Assembly: GCA_036346205.1 (NCBI GenBank)
Contig: JARFJB010000821.1
Location: 4,034,222-4,098,221, forward strand
DNA from: Vesta saturnalis
Taxonomy: Eukaryota > Arthropoda > Insecta > Coleoptera > Lampyridae
Reading direction: 5' to 3'
Length of the DNA stretch: 64,000 bases
Both the position numbers and the translations under genes were made by a program. Below are positions 10,335 to 22,424 of this stretch, one piece after another; within the stretch, counting starts at the first letter, position 1, and each line of letters begins with the position of its first letter. The notes beneath the pieces were generated by a model. The model had not been told where the DNA came from. It did not search any database and saw only the letters and a program-made list of their open reading frames with translations.

Positions 10335-10407
10335 TACCTCGAGTAGGATTCGAACCTACGACCTGTACTTTGCTAGAGTACCGCGCTACCAACTGCGCCA
10401 CCAAGGT
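10335..10407 (-). tRNA. tRNA-like gene, anticodon AGC (unit 1)
   Basis: 73 nt including the discriminator A. Acceptor arm ACCTTGG/TCGAGGT (two G-U pairs), D stem GCGC/GCGC, anticodon stem GTACT/AGTAC with loop CTAGCAA giving anticodon AGC (alanine codon GCU), T stem GTAGG/CCTAC with loop TTCGAAT. The A box TGGCGCAGTTGG and B box GGTTCGAATCC fit the Pol III consensus. A TTTT run lies 5 nt past the 3' end. The third acceptor pair is C-G, not the G-U that marks alanine tRNAs. Confidence 0.85.
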
Positions 10408-10655
10408 TCAAGCCCCAATCGATGCAAATTTTGTCTTTATGTATGTAGAACTGATGTAATTTCTAAATATAATGAGATTACAGTCAAATTACTTATATTA
10501 ATGGAATGTGAGCCTGCAATATCGCAAGGATTCACACATACCAAAGCAACTTGACTAATATTAAATTATTATAAGTTTTTATTATGAACGAATAAGTTCA
10601 AGGTAAATATGTAATTAAAAATTATTAATTTTATTAGATACATAAATAAAAAGTT

Positions 10656-10728
10656 TACCTCGAGTAGGATTCGAACCTACGACCTGTACTTTGCTAGAGT
10701 ACCGCGCTACCAACTGCGCCACCAAGGT
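10656..10728 (-). tRNA. tRNA-like gene, anticodon AGC (unit 2)
   Basis: Identical to unit 1 over the 73-nt gene. The downstream Pol III terminator is a TTTTT run. Confidence 0.85.
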
Positions 10729-10975
10729 TCAAGCCCCAATCGATGCAAATTTTGTCTTTATGTATGTAGAACTGATGTAATTTCTAAATATAATGAGATT
10801 ACAGTCAAATTACTTATATTAATGGAATGTGAGCCTGCAATATCGCAAGGATTCACACATACCAAAGCAACTTGACTAATATTAAATTATTATAAGTTTT
10901 ATTATGAACGAATAAGTTCAAGGTAAATATGTAATTAAAAATTATTAATTTTATTAGATACATAAATAAAAAGTT

Positions 10976-11048
10976 TACCTCGAGTAGGATTCGAACCTAC
11001 GACCTGTACTTTGCTAGAGTACCGCGCTACCAACTGCGCCACCAAGGT
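10976..11048 (-). tRNA. tRNA-like gene, anticodon AGC (unit 3)
   Basis: Identical gene body, followed by TTTTT like unit 2. Units 2 and 3 share the ATTAGATAC variant in their leaders, suggesting that one arose from the other. Confidence 0.85.
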
Positions 11049-11296
11049 TCAAGCCCCAATCGATGCAAATTTTGTCTTTATGTATGTAGAACTGATGTAA
11101 TTTCTAAATATAATGAGATTACAGTCAAATTACTTATATTAATGGAATGTGAGCCTGCAATATCGCAAGGATTCACACATACCAAAGCAACTTGACTAAT
11201 ATTAAATTATTATAAGTTTTTATTATGAACGAATAAGTTCAAGGTAAATATGTAATTAAAAATTATTAATTTTATTAAATACATAAATAAAGAGTT

Positions 11297-11369
11297 TACC
11301 TCGAGTAGGATTCGAACCTACGACCTGTACTTTGCTAGAGTACCGCGCTACCAACTGCGCCACCAAGGT
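11297..11369 (-). tRNA. tRNA-like gene, anticodon AGC (unit 4)
   Basis: Identical gene body, but the terminator position reads CTCTTT instead of a run of four or more T. This copy may terminate further downstream. Confidence 0.85.
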
Positions 11370-11604
11370 TCAAGCCCCAATCGATGCAAATTTTGTCTTT
11401 ATGTATGTAGAACTGATGTAATTTCTAAATATAATGAGATTACAGTCAAATTACTTATATTAATGGAATGTGAGCCTGCAATATCGCAAGGATTCACACA
11501 TACCAAAGCAACTTGACTAATATTAAATTATTATAAGTTTTTATTATGAACGAATAAGTTCAAGGTAAATATGTAATTAAAAATTATTAATAATTTTTAG
11601 TTAT

Positions 11605-12436
11605 TTACTTATTTGATTTAATTTTAATATCGCAGTAAGGGCAATTTATTACAGTAATTGATGGACAAACCTCATTTTCAGTAATTTTTTGAGCTTTGTT
11701 TTCTTTTTTGCTGGTGTAGGTTTCAGGTTCTTCACTTAAAACTCTTTTTCGGATTGTTTCTGGTACTGATGCTTGGTTCAACTTCCATAATTTGAACAGC
11801 TATTTAAGTGTTTTTAGAAATTGATTCTTCAATGTAGCCGTCTGCTACAATTGAAGATTTCTATCCTCCATGGCGTTTTAATGTTAACACGTCTGCGCCC
11901 GATTCCATAAGTAATGTAGAAAATCTGAGAAAACAGTGTCCTGTGTATTGCATTGGGTTCTCAATATATTTAAGTATTTCGCAATATCACTTGGAATTTT
12001 ACTGAAAGTATTTACACCAACAAGTTGAACTGAACATTATCTGTTATAATATCTTATAAATAATTTCGTATGACTGGTAGACTGGTGACAAAGGGATGCA
12101 TATTTGCGATACATTTCAACAAAATTAAAACATCTAACCTTACCGCTTACTACAAATGATGGAGGTTTGTTTGTCTCGCTATCCGGAATGTTCACAGTTA
12201 TGGTAGAATCCATGTCATTAATATTTAATGTTAGTTTCTGTACCTCGTCCCCGTGGCATGCTCCTGCAATGACAAATACTGCAACTATCTATAACAAAAC
12301 ACATGTAGGGTTAAAGATAAAAATTAACATCATTTGCATGTGGTACCTACATCATTAGGTATTTATCATCTGGAGCTACAATTAAAAATTTGTCAAATTC
12401 CTGTGGGGTAAAAAATGTTTGATTTCTTGAGACGGC
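11605..12436 (-). pseudogene. Crypton-type tyrosine recombinase relic
   Basis: Minus-strand conceptual translation gives FTPQEFDKFLIVAPDDKYL, an intron-like break, then FVIAGACHGDEVQKLTLNI, later NPMQYTGHCFLRFSTLLMES, GADVLTLKRHGG and VADGYIEESI. These match the order of box I Arg, the HxxR motif, the H/W position and the Tyr nucleophile of phage-integrase-like recombinases of Crypton DNA transposons. The box I Arg is His here (GACHGDE), the HxxR Arg appears to be Leu, and stops and frameshifts interrupt the frame, so the enzyme is dead. A C-terminal tail with CPYC follows in another frame to a stop at 11605-11607. Crypton-derived host genes also exist, but the decay argues for a transposon relic. 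Confidence 0.75.
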
Positions 12437-13060
12437 ATCCTACGACTTTTTCAGAAATGGAATTAATTTTGCAAAATGTCAAATTTATTCATTTTTATTG
12501 ATTAAAAGTGTAGCCTTCAACATTGAATACTCTGAACATAAGGTTAATGGTTTTAGTATCTCTGATTTTTATTATTTCTTTAAATACGCTAGGAGGACGT
12601 TTTTAGTTATATGCACAACAAACTTGTGTCGCACTTAAGAAAACGTAATTTACTGTAAAAGGATATGTTACTTACTTGTTTTACACTCAAAATAAAGTTA
12701 ATACATTATATCAAATGAATTGTGGTTGAGAACTTCATTTCATGACAATATGATAAACACCAGATAAGATTAGCCACTCTCAATACGGTAAAGGTAAACG
12801 TAATGTATGTTCGAACCAGGATAACCAGCACAGATGTGGCTATTAAAGCGGCTTAACTAACAGCAGCGTAACGTGGTCTGGCCTCATATTTAATGGCACA
12901 AAAACAAAGGTATCTCCGTTTTAACTTCTCTTCAAGGTAAAATTGCATCATCATTTACCATGCTTTCTCCGTATAACATCAATTACAAACGATTCGAAAT
13001 TTCCTAACTCAAGGCAGAAGCAGTCGTACGCACATCTACTCATGCACGCACCTATCCACA
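12437..13060. other. No gene seen
   Basis: AT-rich sequence between the Crypton relic and a CA-rich microsatellite. No convincing frame, RNA or repeat. Confidence 0.5.
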
Positions 13061-13061
13061 A

Positions 13062-13147
<86 letters not shown>

Positions 13148-13206
13148 ACATACACGCGCGCACGCACACGTACTCGCACACGCACACATACACACACACA
13201 CACGCG
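13062..13206. repeat. (CA)n/(CGCA)n compound microsatellite
   Basis: Alternating CA with CG and TA interruptions over about 145 bp. Open frames on both strands here are repeat shadows. Confidence 0.95.
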
Positions 13207-16200
13207 TGTTTTGTAATGCCAGTGGCACCCGAGCATATTAAGTACTTTTGTTTTTCTCATAATGTAATTTTTAAAATTAACTTACCCGTTTATTAATATA
13301 CATCAAAGTACAAAATCAGTGAGATTCAAATCAGTGTGAAAAATGATTGTAGCATCTGATACCGCAAGTATTCTTAAACAGAAATACACTACAAACCCTT
13401 TATTTTGGAGAAGACGTGTTAAGGGTTCCTATAATACATATAAATAGAATTTCTGTAGGTATGTAATACATCCTTATGTTAACAAAAGGAATGGTGGGTA
13501 AAGTGGAAAAAATTGATTTAGAGATTTCAAAACAGGTTGTTTTCAAAGAAATGGTCGATATGTATGTCGCGTTGCGATTTGATTCTCGATACATTGACCA
13601 AAACCGAATTTGTGCAATTGAAAATCGTATAATTTATTTATTGGGATTTTACTAGCGCAGATCAGAAATAATGCAGACTGCAGTGCACCTCTAGCTCCAC
13701 ACATCGCAATCACTTTTGGCGATGTACCAATAGATCAATGTTTACATATTTGAAATTTCGTTTGAAAATTACCCAGAAAACCAATTCACATACCATTACT
13801 TAGTGTGTTGAAAATATGACAAATATTCAACAGTTAACATTTAAACTTTGTTACGAGTGTGGCTAGTAAAAGCGAACTAGCTAATTCTCTCCCTATTTTC
13901 AGGTTCTAACATGGGGCACTTTGGTACACAATTCCATTTTTCGGAGTTCTCTTGTGTTCGAAGAAGAAAATAGTTATTACTGTAAGCATTTTATATTATT
14001 CTTTATTTTAAAAAAGTCAAGTAACGTACTGCAATACATTTCACGATTTATTTAATAAACAGAGTAAAAATAGGAATTCCAGTTCGGTGTGTTTGGATGT
14101 TTGTGTGTGGATGCATATTAGTATTCTCGATAACTCCAGATCGAGAAAACGTACGTACTTAATATGTCGTATTTACGCTTGTTTTCATTTCTCCAGGAGC
14201 TGATTAAATTCTGGGAAACGTTCAGCGGCTTTACTAGGATCAGTTTTGGTTTTCATCAAATATTTCTAAAACAGCTGCATATTTCAAAGATATGAAATTA
14301 CCTAGATATATACCTTAAACATATCAATTAATTATGTTCTATGTAATTTCTTAATATGACGCGTAATTAGGGGCCAAAAAATTCCTCAGGTAGAATTTAT
14401 GTGTTAGTTCTCAAATTTGTCCAATATCTGAATAATGATTAACTTTATAGGAAAATACGTAAACATATTTTTTAAACAAAATTTAATTTTACATAACTTT
14501 TCTTGATTAAGTTTCTTGATATACAGACAAATAAAGCTAAACATTAATTAAACAAGATTGAAAATGCTTAAACTGTATTATCGATATTTTTATAGAAGCG
14601 CGCGGATTTGAAATTGTTTTTTTTTCAAGTTACGACGAAAACAGCCGATTCCCCTGACCAAATGAAACAAAAAATTATTAATAAATGTATGGTCTATTGT
14701 TCCGGTTTTCAAGATACAGAGTGTTTTTTATTTTTTTTTTCGATTTCGCAGAGTTACCATAAAAATGACCCTGTATGTTCCAAACTAGAGGAGTTCAGAA
14801 ATATGCCCAAAAAAAATTTGAAGAGCACGAAATTTTCTTCCAGAATCTTGAATTAATTCGAAACAAATTTATTATTCAACATTTTTAAGACCTGAATTAA
14901 TTTCAAAATAAGATTTTTTCAAACTTTATGACGAATTTGCAAAAGCAATAGTCTTTTATGGGGACCCACTTGATATACCGCTAACGAGGGAAAAACTTCT
15001 GTATTCTGTAACCTTTAACTAAAGTCGGAGGTTAACACACTAGTTTTCGAATATGACACTGAGAGTTAATTAATTGAGATACCGTAATCAAAGCTACAAG
15101 AATTTTTTCAATTTAATTTGACTATAAAAAATAATAGGAGAAAAGACATACTACTACATCAAAGCAAACCTAACTTAAGCTAACCTAACCTTAACTAACG
15201 ATTGAATTGTTATGTAATGCTTAAAAATGATTGCCATTTGCTTAAATGCACTGACGGTATCACCTATTTACAGAAGCTTGTAACAACCCATTTTGAGTTG
15301 TATTCAAGTATACCGTAATTTAATGCCTTTCGTCATATAGTTGTAAATATAAGAAAAATTTTAATTAGTTTTGCATTATAGCTATGAGGTAGGCAACTTA
15401 ATTTGCAGTTTGGTGCAACTTAAGTGCATATCTTCTTACGGGTATATATTTCTTAAAGATCTATACTCACACTTTAAATTATTTTTCTGCTCAATACGTT
15501 CGCGCAACGCGTCATCGTTGACTTAATTCTTTGCGCAAATTCTTCGCGCACGGCTACATCATCTAACTTCAAAGCATCCATTTTTTTTACTTCCTGATGA
15601 AGGTTGTGTTGATTAGGAAACTTTTTTGGGTTTTCCCCTAAATTTAGTGAAAGTGCCATTGATTTGATGGTAAGATATCTTTTAACGCATTATACTAAAC
15701 ATTAAAACATTTGCTCTTTTCAGGCACTTTTACTTTCACTTTTTTTTTACTTTTACATTTAATTTTACCGCTTTGGATTGCACAATTAATTCTACTGTTA
15801 CGTACGCTTTCATTTTATGATTGCAATTTTTGCATTCAAAACTTCAAAATAATGCAATAAATATTGGTTTATTCAATTTCAAGAAGATAAATTTATAAGA
15901 AATAAAATTCCATTGTTGGGTGTCGTTGACAACATAAAAGCATTGTTATTGCAATATATTGCGCAATATTGATGCAAAGATGACATCACCTTAGTTGAAA
16001 TTTCCGTAATTGTTTAGATACCAGAGGTTATTAAAAAATTTGTGTACAAAAATTTTACAAACAGGTATTTATGTAATGATTTTTTAGTAATTTAAGGCTA
16101 TTGTTAAGACATATTTTATTTAACCCTATCATTTTAACTGTTAATAAACATAGTGGTATATTTTTTATTATTTTACATTTTGATCAAATTTTAGTGTAGA

Positions 16201-16479
16201 ACTCGGTTTAGTTATTCCGAGCATAATTAAAAAATAACTTGGCGTCCGAGATCATTTTTATTAGTGTGACATTGCAATTTTTTTATATTGATGTTCAGTG
16301 GAAGTAAGCTAGCAGATTTTGTGGTAATCAAGCAAATCAAAAGACTGGGACTGGGACCAAGCCATTATTTGTGGTGAATGGTTTGCATCTCCAGTTAGTT
16401 TAACGATGTGTTTAGGAGAACTTTTACTCTTATTTCTTTATTAAATTATTTATACATATTTATTTATTAAATTTTTAAC
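13207..16479. other. Long stretch without a supported gene
   Basis: AT-rich intergenic sequence. The small open frames (for example 14608-14856 and 15474-15659 minus) show no known motif. 14608-14856 contains GFQDTECF, which resembles GCQDTDCF in the mariner scrap at 16.5 kb and may come from a related relic. A degenerate CCTAA-rich stretch lies at 15179-15202. Confidence 0.5.
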
Positions 16480-16886
16480 GATTACCATCACCACTATTTT
16501 ATAAGCTGTTGCTGAAGCTACCTGTGCTTGCGATATTAGCCGACTTGAGTTGTGAACTGCCTCAACGAGCTGTTCTCTCATTCTGGGTTGAGCGGTATAA
16601 ACGTGTTCTTTGAGAGTTCCCCACAAAAAGACACCAGAGGGGTAAGTTCTGGAGATCTTGGAGGCAAAAAAATTAAGAAACAATCGGTGTCTTGACAACC
16701 GGTAACAATGGACTCTAGTTGGAAGGTCGTGTGTTGTTTCATACCAGATATTTTGATTTTAGATAAATAGTTTTTCTGTAAAACTTCTGTCGACGTTCTC
16801 GTGTTCAGAATTGGATATTTCTTAATACCTTCCTCACACTGTTTTGCTAATTTTAGAACTACTTTATTTTCACGCTTATTTTTCAT
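16480..16886 (-). pseudogene. Tc1/mariner-family transposase fragment, C-terminal
   Basis: Two overlapping minus frames carry IFLPPRSPELTPL and, after a frame change, VFLWGTLKEHVYTAQPRMRE followed by QLVEAVHN. These match the end of the DDE domain and the C-terminus of IS630/Tc1-mariner transposases of the same general type as the DD41D elements here. The N-terminal half and the first two catalytic residues are not visible. No inverted repeats are seen. It is an old scrap. Confidence 0.75.
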
Positions 16887-17650
16887 TTTGTTTTTTGCTT
16901 CATTTTTACTTTGAACATTCTGCGTTCGTCATTTTCTTGAGAAACATCTACGGACTGGTTATGGTTAGGATTTGTGTTTTTGACTTCTTCCGGTGAACGT
17001 CATCAAGTTCCATGTGAGGAAAATCTATAAAAATAGAGACATATTGAATGTGAATACTCTTCTGAACATTGAATATGTTACGAAGGTTAGAAAAAAAAAC
17101 ATTTACGAGACAACTCTTTCTTGAAAATTTGCCAACTTCTTTCTTGTCTCTCCGCTATCCACAGCCAGTAACAATCTACGAACCTTTGTTAGTTCGACTG
17201 CACTCTCGTGGAATCTATAGAATTCACGGAGTACTTGTTCGTCATGGGCTAAATTGCTTGTGATAAAATCTCTCCCATTTTCTGTTGGGTTTATGATTTA
17301 TACTTTTGAAATTTAGGTCGAGTGGCTGCAGAAGTGGTAGAGATAAAAATGTTTCTTGTAGCTTCTACAACTTAATCGAAGGTGCATTACATTGTCCACA
17401 CGTACTGATTCGCACCTTGACCTTACAACGTGGTATTTATTGATGTTCCTTCAATGGCATCGATCACTATATCTTGTATTTTCTTAAATTGTGAATTATA
17501 ATAGACGGTATCATCTTCCACTAATGGTGAGCAGATACAATTTCCTAATAAATATGTAAGGATGCTATGTATGTATATAACAAGCAAACCATGTGCCATA
17601 ATTACTACACACGTACGCGCAATATTCCATTAAAACATACCGAAACGTTC

Positions 17651-17685
17651 ACACAAACGCACGCACGTACACACACACTCGCGCG

Positions 17686-17748
<63 letters not shown>

Positions 17749-17753
17749 ACACA
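17651..17753. repeat. (CA)n microsatellite
   Basis: About 100 bp of CA dinucleotides, impure at the left end. Confidence 0.95.
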
Positions 17754-17879
17754 GGCATTAAGTTGAAATTGCTGAAAACGTGTAAATCCGTTAAAAACTG
17801 GAGATGATTTTTTTCATGAAAACAATACGCACATAAGAAAGTAAAACATATATCAATCACAGCCGTTACGACTTTCCGT

Positions 17880-20800
17880 CCACCTTGATCACAATAATGG
17901 ATAAAGTCCGAACCGCCCCGCTGTTGCCATCCATCCTGCAGCTTAGCACACTTGCCGCTTAATATTTAACATTCGGCCCTCTTGCAACCTCTTTGATTGA
18001 ATTGATTATTAACTCTCTAAGAGATCCAATAGGTCCATCATATCAATCTCCTCGCTATTTTCGTCATTAGGCTTACTTTTAATCGCCTCAAGTAAGTACC
18101 TGTCATTCAGTAAGACCTACGCTATTCTATAAGGCCCATTTTACTTGTTCGCTAACTTCCGCTTTACTGCTTATAGCTGCACCTCGCCAAACCATCAATC
18201 GCCTACTTTTAGCGCCATTTATTGTACCTCGTTTGCATTCTCCTTGCCGCCCGTGTAATATTAATAGCCTCCTTAGAGCGGTTTGCCGCTAACCGCTCTC
18301 TCGATTATCGTTATGTTTTGCCTCTCAACTTGGTGATTCGCCCTAGCAGTTATCGCCGTTTACACGTTTCTTATGCTTTTCTCCGTTGTGAACTCCTTGT
18401 ACAAACTACTTGCAAACGCCGCACCTGCGGTACTTATTATTCGCCGTAGGTACCCAAAATCGCTAACTTTCAACTTTACTAACCTCAGAGTGTGCATATA
18501 AACTTTGGTGCTCCTAACAAAAAGACCCAATTGGTCAACCTACCCAGAATTACTTTGCATGTACACGCATATCGCACATACTTTGTAATGAATCTAGCTA
18601 TCTTGAGGAACGGCCAATGTCTTCATAGTGTCACCTTTCCAAACTAAATCTCGTCATAGACGGAACACACATCCGACCGCCAGCTAAGGTAATTCTGTAG
18701 AGCCTCTAGCTATTTACTTTATAATTTGCCTTGACATCCTTTTCCGTCATACCACACCTTAGCGCCACCATCAGTTCTTGCGCCCTTGGGTGCTGCAATT
18801 GTACCGTAAGAAACCAATTAGATTCCGCCATTGTCAAAACCTTCACGTGTACTTTACGAGCTGGTAGATAATGCAAACTGGGTTTCGGCTCATTGCATCC
18901 ACATGCGCCATCTTAACACTGGGACAATATTGCACGTCAAAGTCAGACTCCAGGATAACTAACCACCACCACCAAATACGCAGCACCAGATCGCTCTTTA
19001 TCAGGGTCGCCCTTATCGTATGCAAATTAAATTCACCTTGAATCGCCTTACGCCTTTCACAACAACTAATTAGTCTCCAACTCATTTCTAAATAAGGTTT
19101 TATCAATGATGCTGATAAACACCAACACCAGACTCTTAATTAAAGCACTGCTGAGGTCTTGCAGCATAGTTTGGAATTTTAATGCGTTTGGTGTTCAAAC
19201 TCGCCTTTCCTGTACTCATTCCTGTGTATCTCCGTGTTTCGTTTGTTCAATAAGATAGTTTTTATGCCAAGATCTTACCCACTGATTTGCTCGTCGGATC
19301 AGGAGTAAGAAACAACGTATTAATTGTAATACGATCTTTTCTTTGGACATAAGTTTATTGGATTATCCAAAAATTAAATGAAGTTATAACTATAACCTAT
19401 AAAATTGAACGAAAACTGTACACCGCCAAACTAAGTCACGTGCTGCTATTTGGTAGTATTTAATTTGTAGAGACGAAGAAGATCTTTCACCTCAAACATT
19501 TATAGTTATACTGTATTCTGTATCATTTAATACAGTTGAGCTGACCTTTCCTTTATTGATATTGATATTGTTCACTTGCTCACGGTGTTTGCAATCCCCT
19601 GCTGACCGTGCTCCCCTTAATATGGGAATATTGAAAGGGGTGAGAGTTTTGTAATATTGTTCATGAAATATTTCTTGAACCAATTTAGTTGAAGTATTTC
19701 ACATAGATGTAATAACGCTTTCCTTGTCTTTGCGCGTCATATTATAAACCCAATCCTTGCGAAATTACTCGATCTATTGCAATATTCATTTTCCTGCCAC
19801 CTCAAAACCTTTCAAAATTCCATTATCGTACTATTAATTAAATGTTAAAAGCGTTTAAAGAGCATAGAACATGGTGACTTTTTTTCTAAATATTGTTTCT
19901 CAAACTAAAGTGTTACCAAAGGGATTCTGTAAAAGTTTGAATTTATATCTGTATGGTATTAGCGGTTTACCTGTTGATTTACTAGAAGCATGCCTTTCCG
20001 ATGGGAAATAAATTGAAAGGAAGTATTCTTCTAGATAAGTAACGTAAGTGAGGTAAGAGAACAAAAACTTGGGACGAACCTGCGGTATCAAGACGCTACA
20101 CCGACCACACGGCGCACATCAGAGACATTAATAGGAGTAGGGTTAGCAACATTAGTAACGATTTCATCTGGGTTAACCAAAATACCGTATTTATTTACAA
20201 CAAAATCCAAATATTTGAGTTTGGGTCTACAGAAATAACACTTGTCATGGGATATAGTAAGAGCAGCAGAGTATAAACGATAAAGAAGTTTATAAAACCT
20301 CTAAGTGTTGTTCAGAAGTAGGTCTGGTAATCACATATTAAAATAAGCAAAACGGTTCCAAATTAGCTCGTAAAACGCGATCAATAAAACGTTGAAATGT
20401 TTCAGGTGAATTATGCAACCCAAAATACATACCTGTGAATTGATATCATTCAGGTCCAGGCACCGTGAAAGCAGTCAAAAGTTTAGATTCAGCAGAAAGT
20501 GAAATTTGCCAATAAGTAGAACGTGTATCTAAACTAGTGATAATCGACAAAAAAACGGTAAGTACCGCCTTTCTTTTTGACGAAAATGATGGAACTATAC
20601 CAAGAGCTAGTAGAAAGTTCAACCACACTTAATTGTAGCATACCATTGAACTCAATATCCGATATCTGTTTAAAAGCAGGAAAAAGTGGATAGTAGCGGT
20701 GTTTAATTGATTTGGCAGAAGTTTTTATTTGGCGTGCGATCAAAGTATTACAACGCAGTTCCAAAGAAACTATTAAAAACAATTTTTGATAAAGTTTAAA

Positions 20801-21293
20801 GAAGTTTGCTCAGAAGGAGACAGATAAGAGTAAGTAATCCGACGAGTATCCAAAAATGATTCCTTACTGACTGTGCATTGACCGTTCCTAAAGTCAAATA
20901 CAAAGTTGACTAAGCGCCAAAAATCAATTCTTAAAATTAGGCGTTGCGATCAGAAACTACAAGAACATCAATCATAACAGCTTTCGATTCGATAGTAAAT
21001 GGTAACAAAACAAAACCCCAAAAGGTGCCCTTACTTTGATTAACTAGAGTAGACGAAGTACACGCACCCATAGATAAAGTTATTTCTAAACAACGTAACA
21101 TATTCCTACTAGAACTATATAGGACAGCGTGAGAAGCACCAGAGTTCATAACACCTTTAAAAGTATGATCAAAGATATGTATATTAAGATAAGGACGTCC
21201 GTCGTTACGAATGTTGGCAAATACAAAATCAATGAAGAATCGTTGTTTATCAGAAATACTAGGCAAAGGAGCATTTGATATCACCGAAAGCAT
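17880..21293 (-). pseudogene. Ty3/gypsy retrotransposon pol (protease, RT, RNase H, integrase), decayed
   Basis: Reading right to left on the minus strand, 21290-20940 resembles a retropepsin-like protease with a NSGAS motif where the active site should be DSGAS or DTGAS. 20780-20450 carries reverse-transcriptase fingers (SSIIFVKKKGGTYRFFVDYH) and DTRSTYWQISL. 20440-20340 carries FQRFIDRVLRANLEPF-like palm sequence. 19010-18850 carries the RNase H end with DFDVQYCPSVKMAHVDAMSR. 18830-17880 carries integrase-like pieces (KYVRYACTC, RSKEAINITRAARRM). Many stops and frame changes interrupt it. 19110-20100 is not assigned and may contain a further insertion. The element is defective. Confidence 0.85.
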
Positions 21294-21379
21294 AGAATCT
21301 TCTACTCGGTCAGAAGCCTCTACCGTAGGTCCCTATGTTCCTAACCACAAACAAGACAAGAAAGTCTAGTGACGCAAGA

Positions 21380-22424
21380 TTTTCTGCAACTATAACAATG
21401 CTTGACTTGAGGTTTAGGACATCGAGGAGGAAGATGTCCTGCACCAGAACCATTTCAACAACGAAGAGTAGAAAGTGACGATGAAAAAGGTTTAGGAAGC
21501 ACTACAACAGCAGCAAGATTAAGTTCAGCACATTTAGACGAAAGTGTAGTAGAAGAAGTAGAAAAATCCAAAATTCACTAACATAAGCTAAGTTTAGTTC
21601 CACAAGATTACTAGTATTTCAAGAAAGTAGAGGGTTTACGTTTCTATAAAATATTTACTTGCTCAATATTTTTTGTCCAGTAGTTGGAAGGTCAGTAATC
21701 GAAGTAATGTCAGTAAGACTTGAAGTATTTTGGTAGAAAGTTGTTACATTTCGACAATTGTAAACTTTCGGAGAGAGGTATTGATAAACAAACTTTGCAC
21801 TACAGCAGCATAAATAGTCATGGTTTCTTAAGAACCAATAGTATGATTTTTAATTTCATCAAGCAAGCATTCACCACAGTTAATAGGTAAGAAATCAGAT
21901 TTTTATAAGCTTACCACATCCTTCCTGAAGTTTAAAGGACTTCTGCGAGTGTGATATAAAACTAGCGCTTTAGGAGCACCAGCAAACAAATAAGAGTAAA
22001 TGAAACGACGAGAAATACTTAACTCTTTCACCCAAGTAAGGAAATCTACTAAAGAAGTATTATCTCCAGAAAATGCAAATCTAAGTTTGGAAACCGAAGA
22101 GAATCTAGCAGATGAAGAAGGAAGTTAAGTTGAAGTGTGTTGAGACTCAGGTAATCCATCGGAATCGGAAGAAATTAAAACAGGTAAAGTCAAATCTGCA
22201 TCTGCTCGTTTCTCAACAGCAGCAGTACAACGTTGACCTGAAGAAAGTAGGCGAGAGAATTCAACAAAGATACCACGTTTGAATGTTCGATTCAGCATCC
22301 GACTTAATTGTCTTGAAAAGCAGTAGAAAATTATTCTTCTGTTTTCCTTCCTCAAGTATTGCTCTACGTTGAGCATACACGAAAAGGCTATAGAAACGAG
22401 GATTTTGACGTCACAAGACCGCCC
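21380..22424 (-). pseudogene. Gypsy gag, 3' part with zinc knuckle
   Basis: Minus-strand translation near 21480-21380 gives GAGHLPPRCPKP and CYSCRK, the CCHC-type nucleic-acid-binding knuckles of gag. The first knuckle has lost one Cys. Upstream lies a polar region with the open frame 22125-22376. The gag gene is cut at about 22424 by the inverted-repeat element and resumes at 26.5 kb. Confidence 0.7.

Larger units (their letters stand above)
10246..11593. repeat. Tandem array of four ~321-bp units, each with a tRNA-like gene
   Basis: Four nearly identical head-to-tail units (spacing of the tRNA-like genes 321, 320 and 321 bp) plus a partial fifth unit at the right end. Each unit has an AT-rich leader (TTATTATAAGTTTTTATTATG...), a minus-strand tRNA-like gene, and a spacer with AATCGATGCAAATTTTGTC and GGAATGTGAGCCTGCAATATC. 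Divergence between units is very low (single bases, a 1-base indel), so the array is young or homogenised. Confidence 0.95.

Noticed and set aside
10246..11593. CRISPR-like array
   Set aside because: Units are 321 bp, near-identical throughout, contain tRNA genes and have no spacer variety. The setting is eukaryotic.
12943..13296. Open frames across CA repeats (12943-13296, 17567-17761, 23122-23345)
   Set aside because: His/Thr or Cys/Val repeats from dinucleotide tracts, no start context or flanking coding signal.
17400..17880. 3' LTR of the gypsy relic
   Set aside because: I compared it by eye with the region right of the primer-binding site and saw no convincing match, so no LTR is called.
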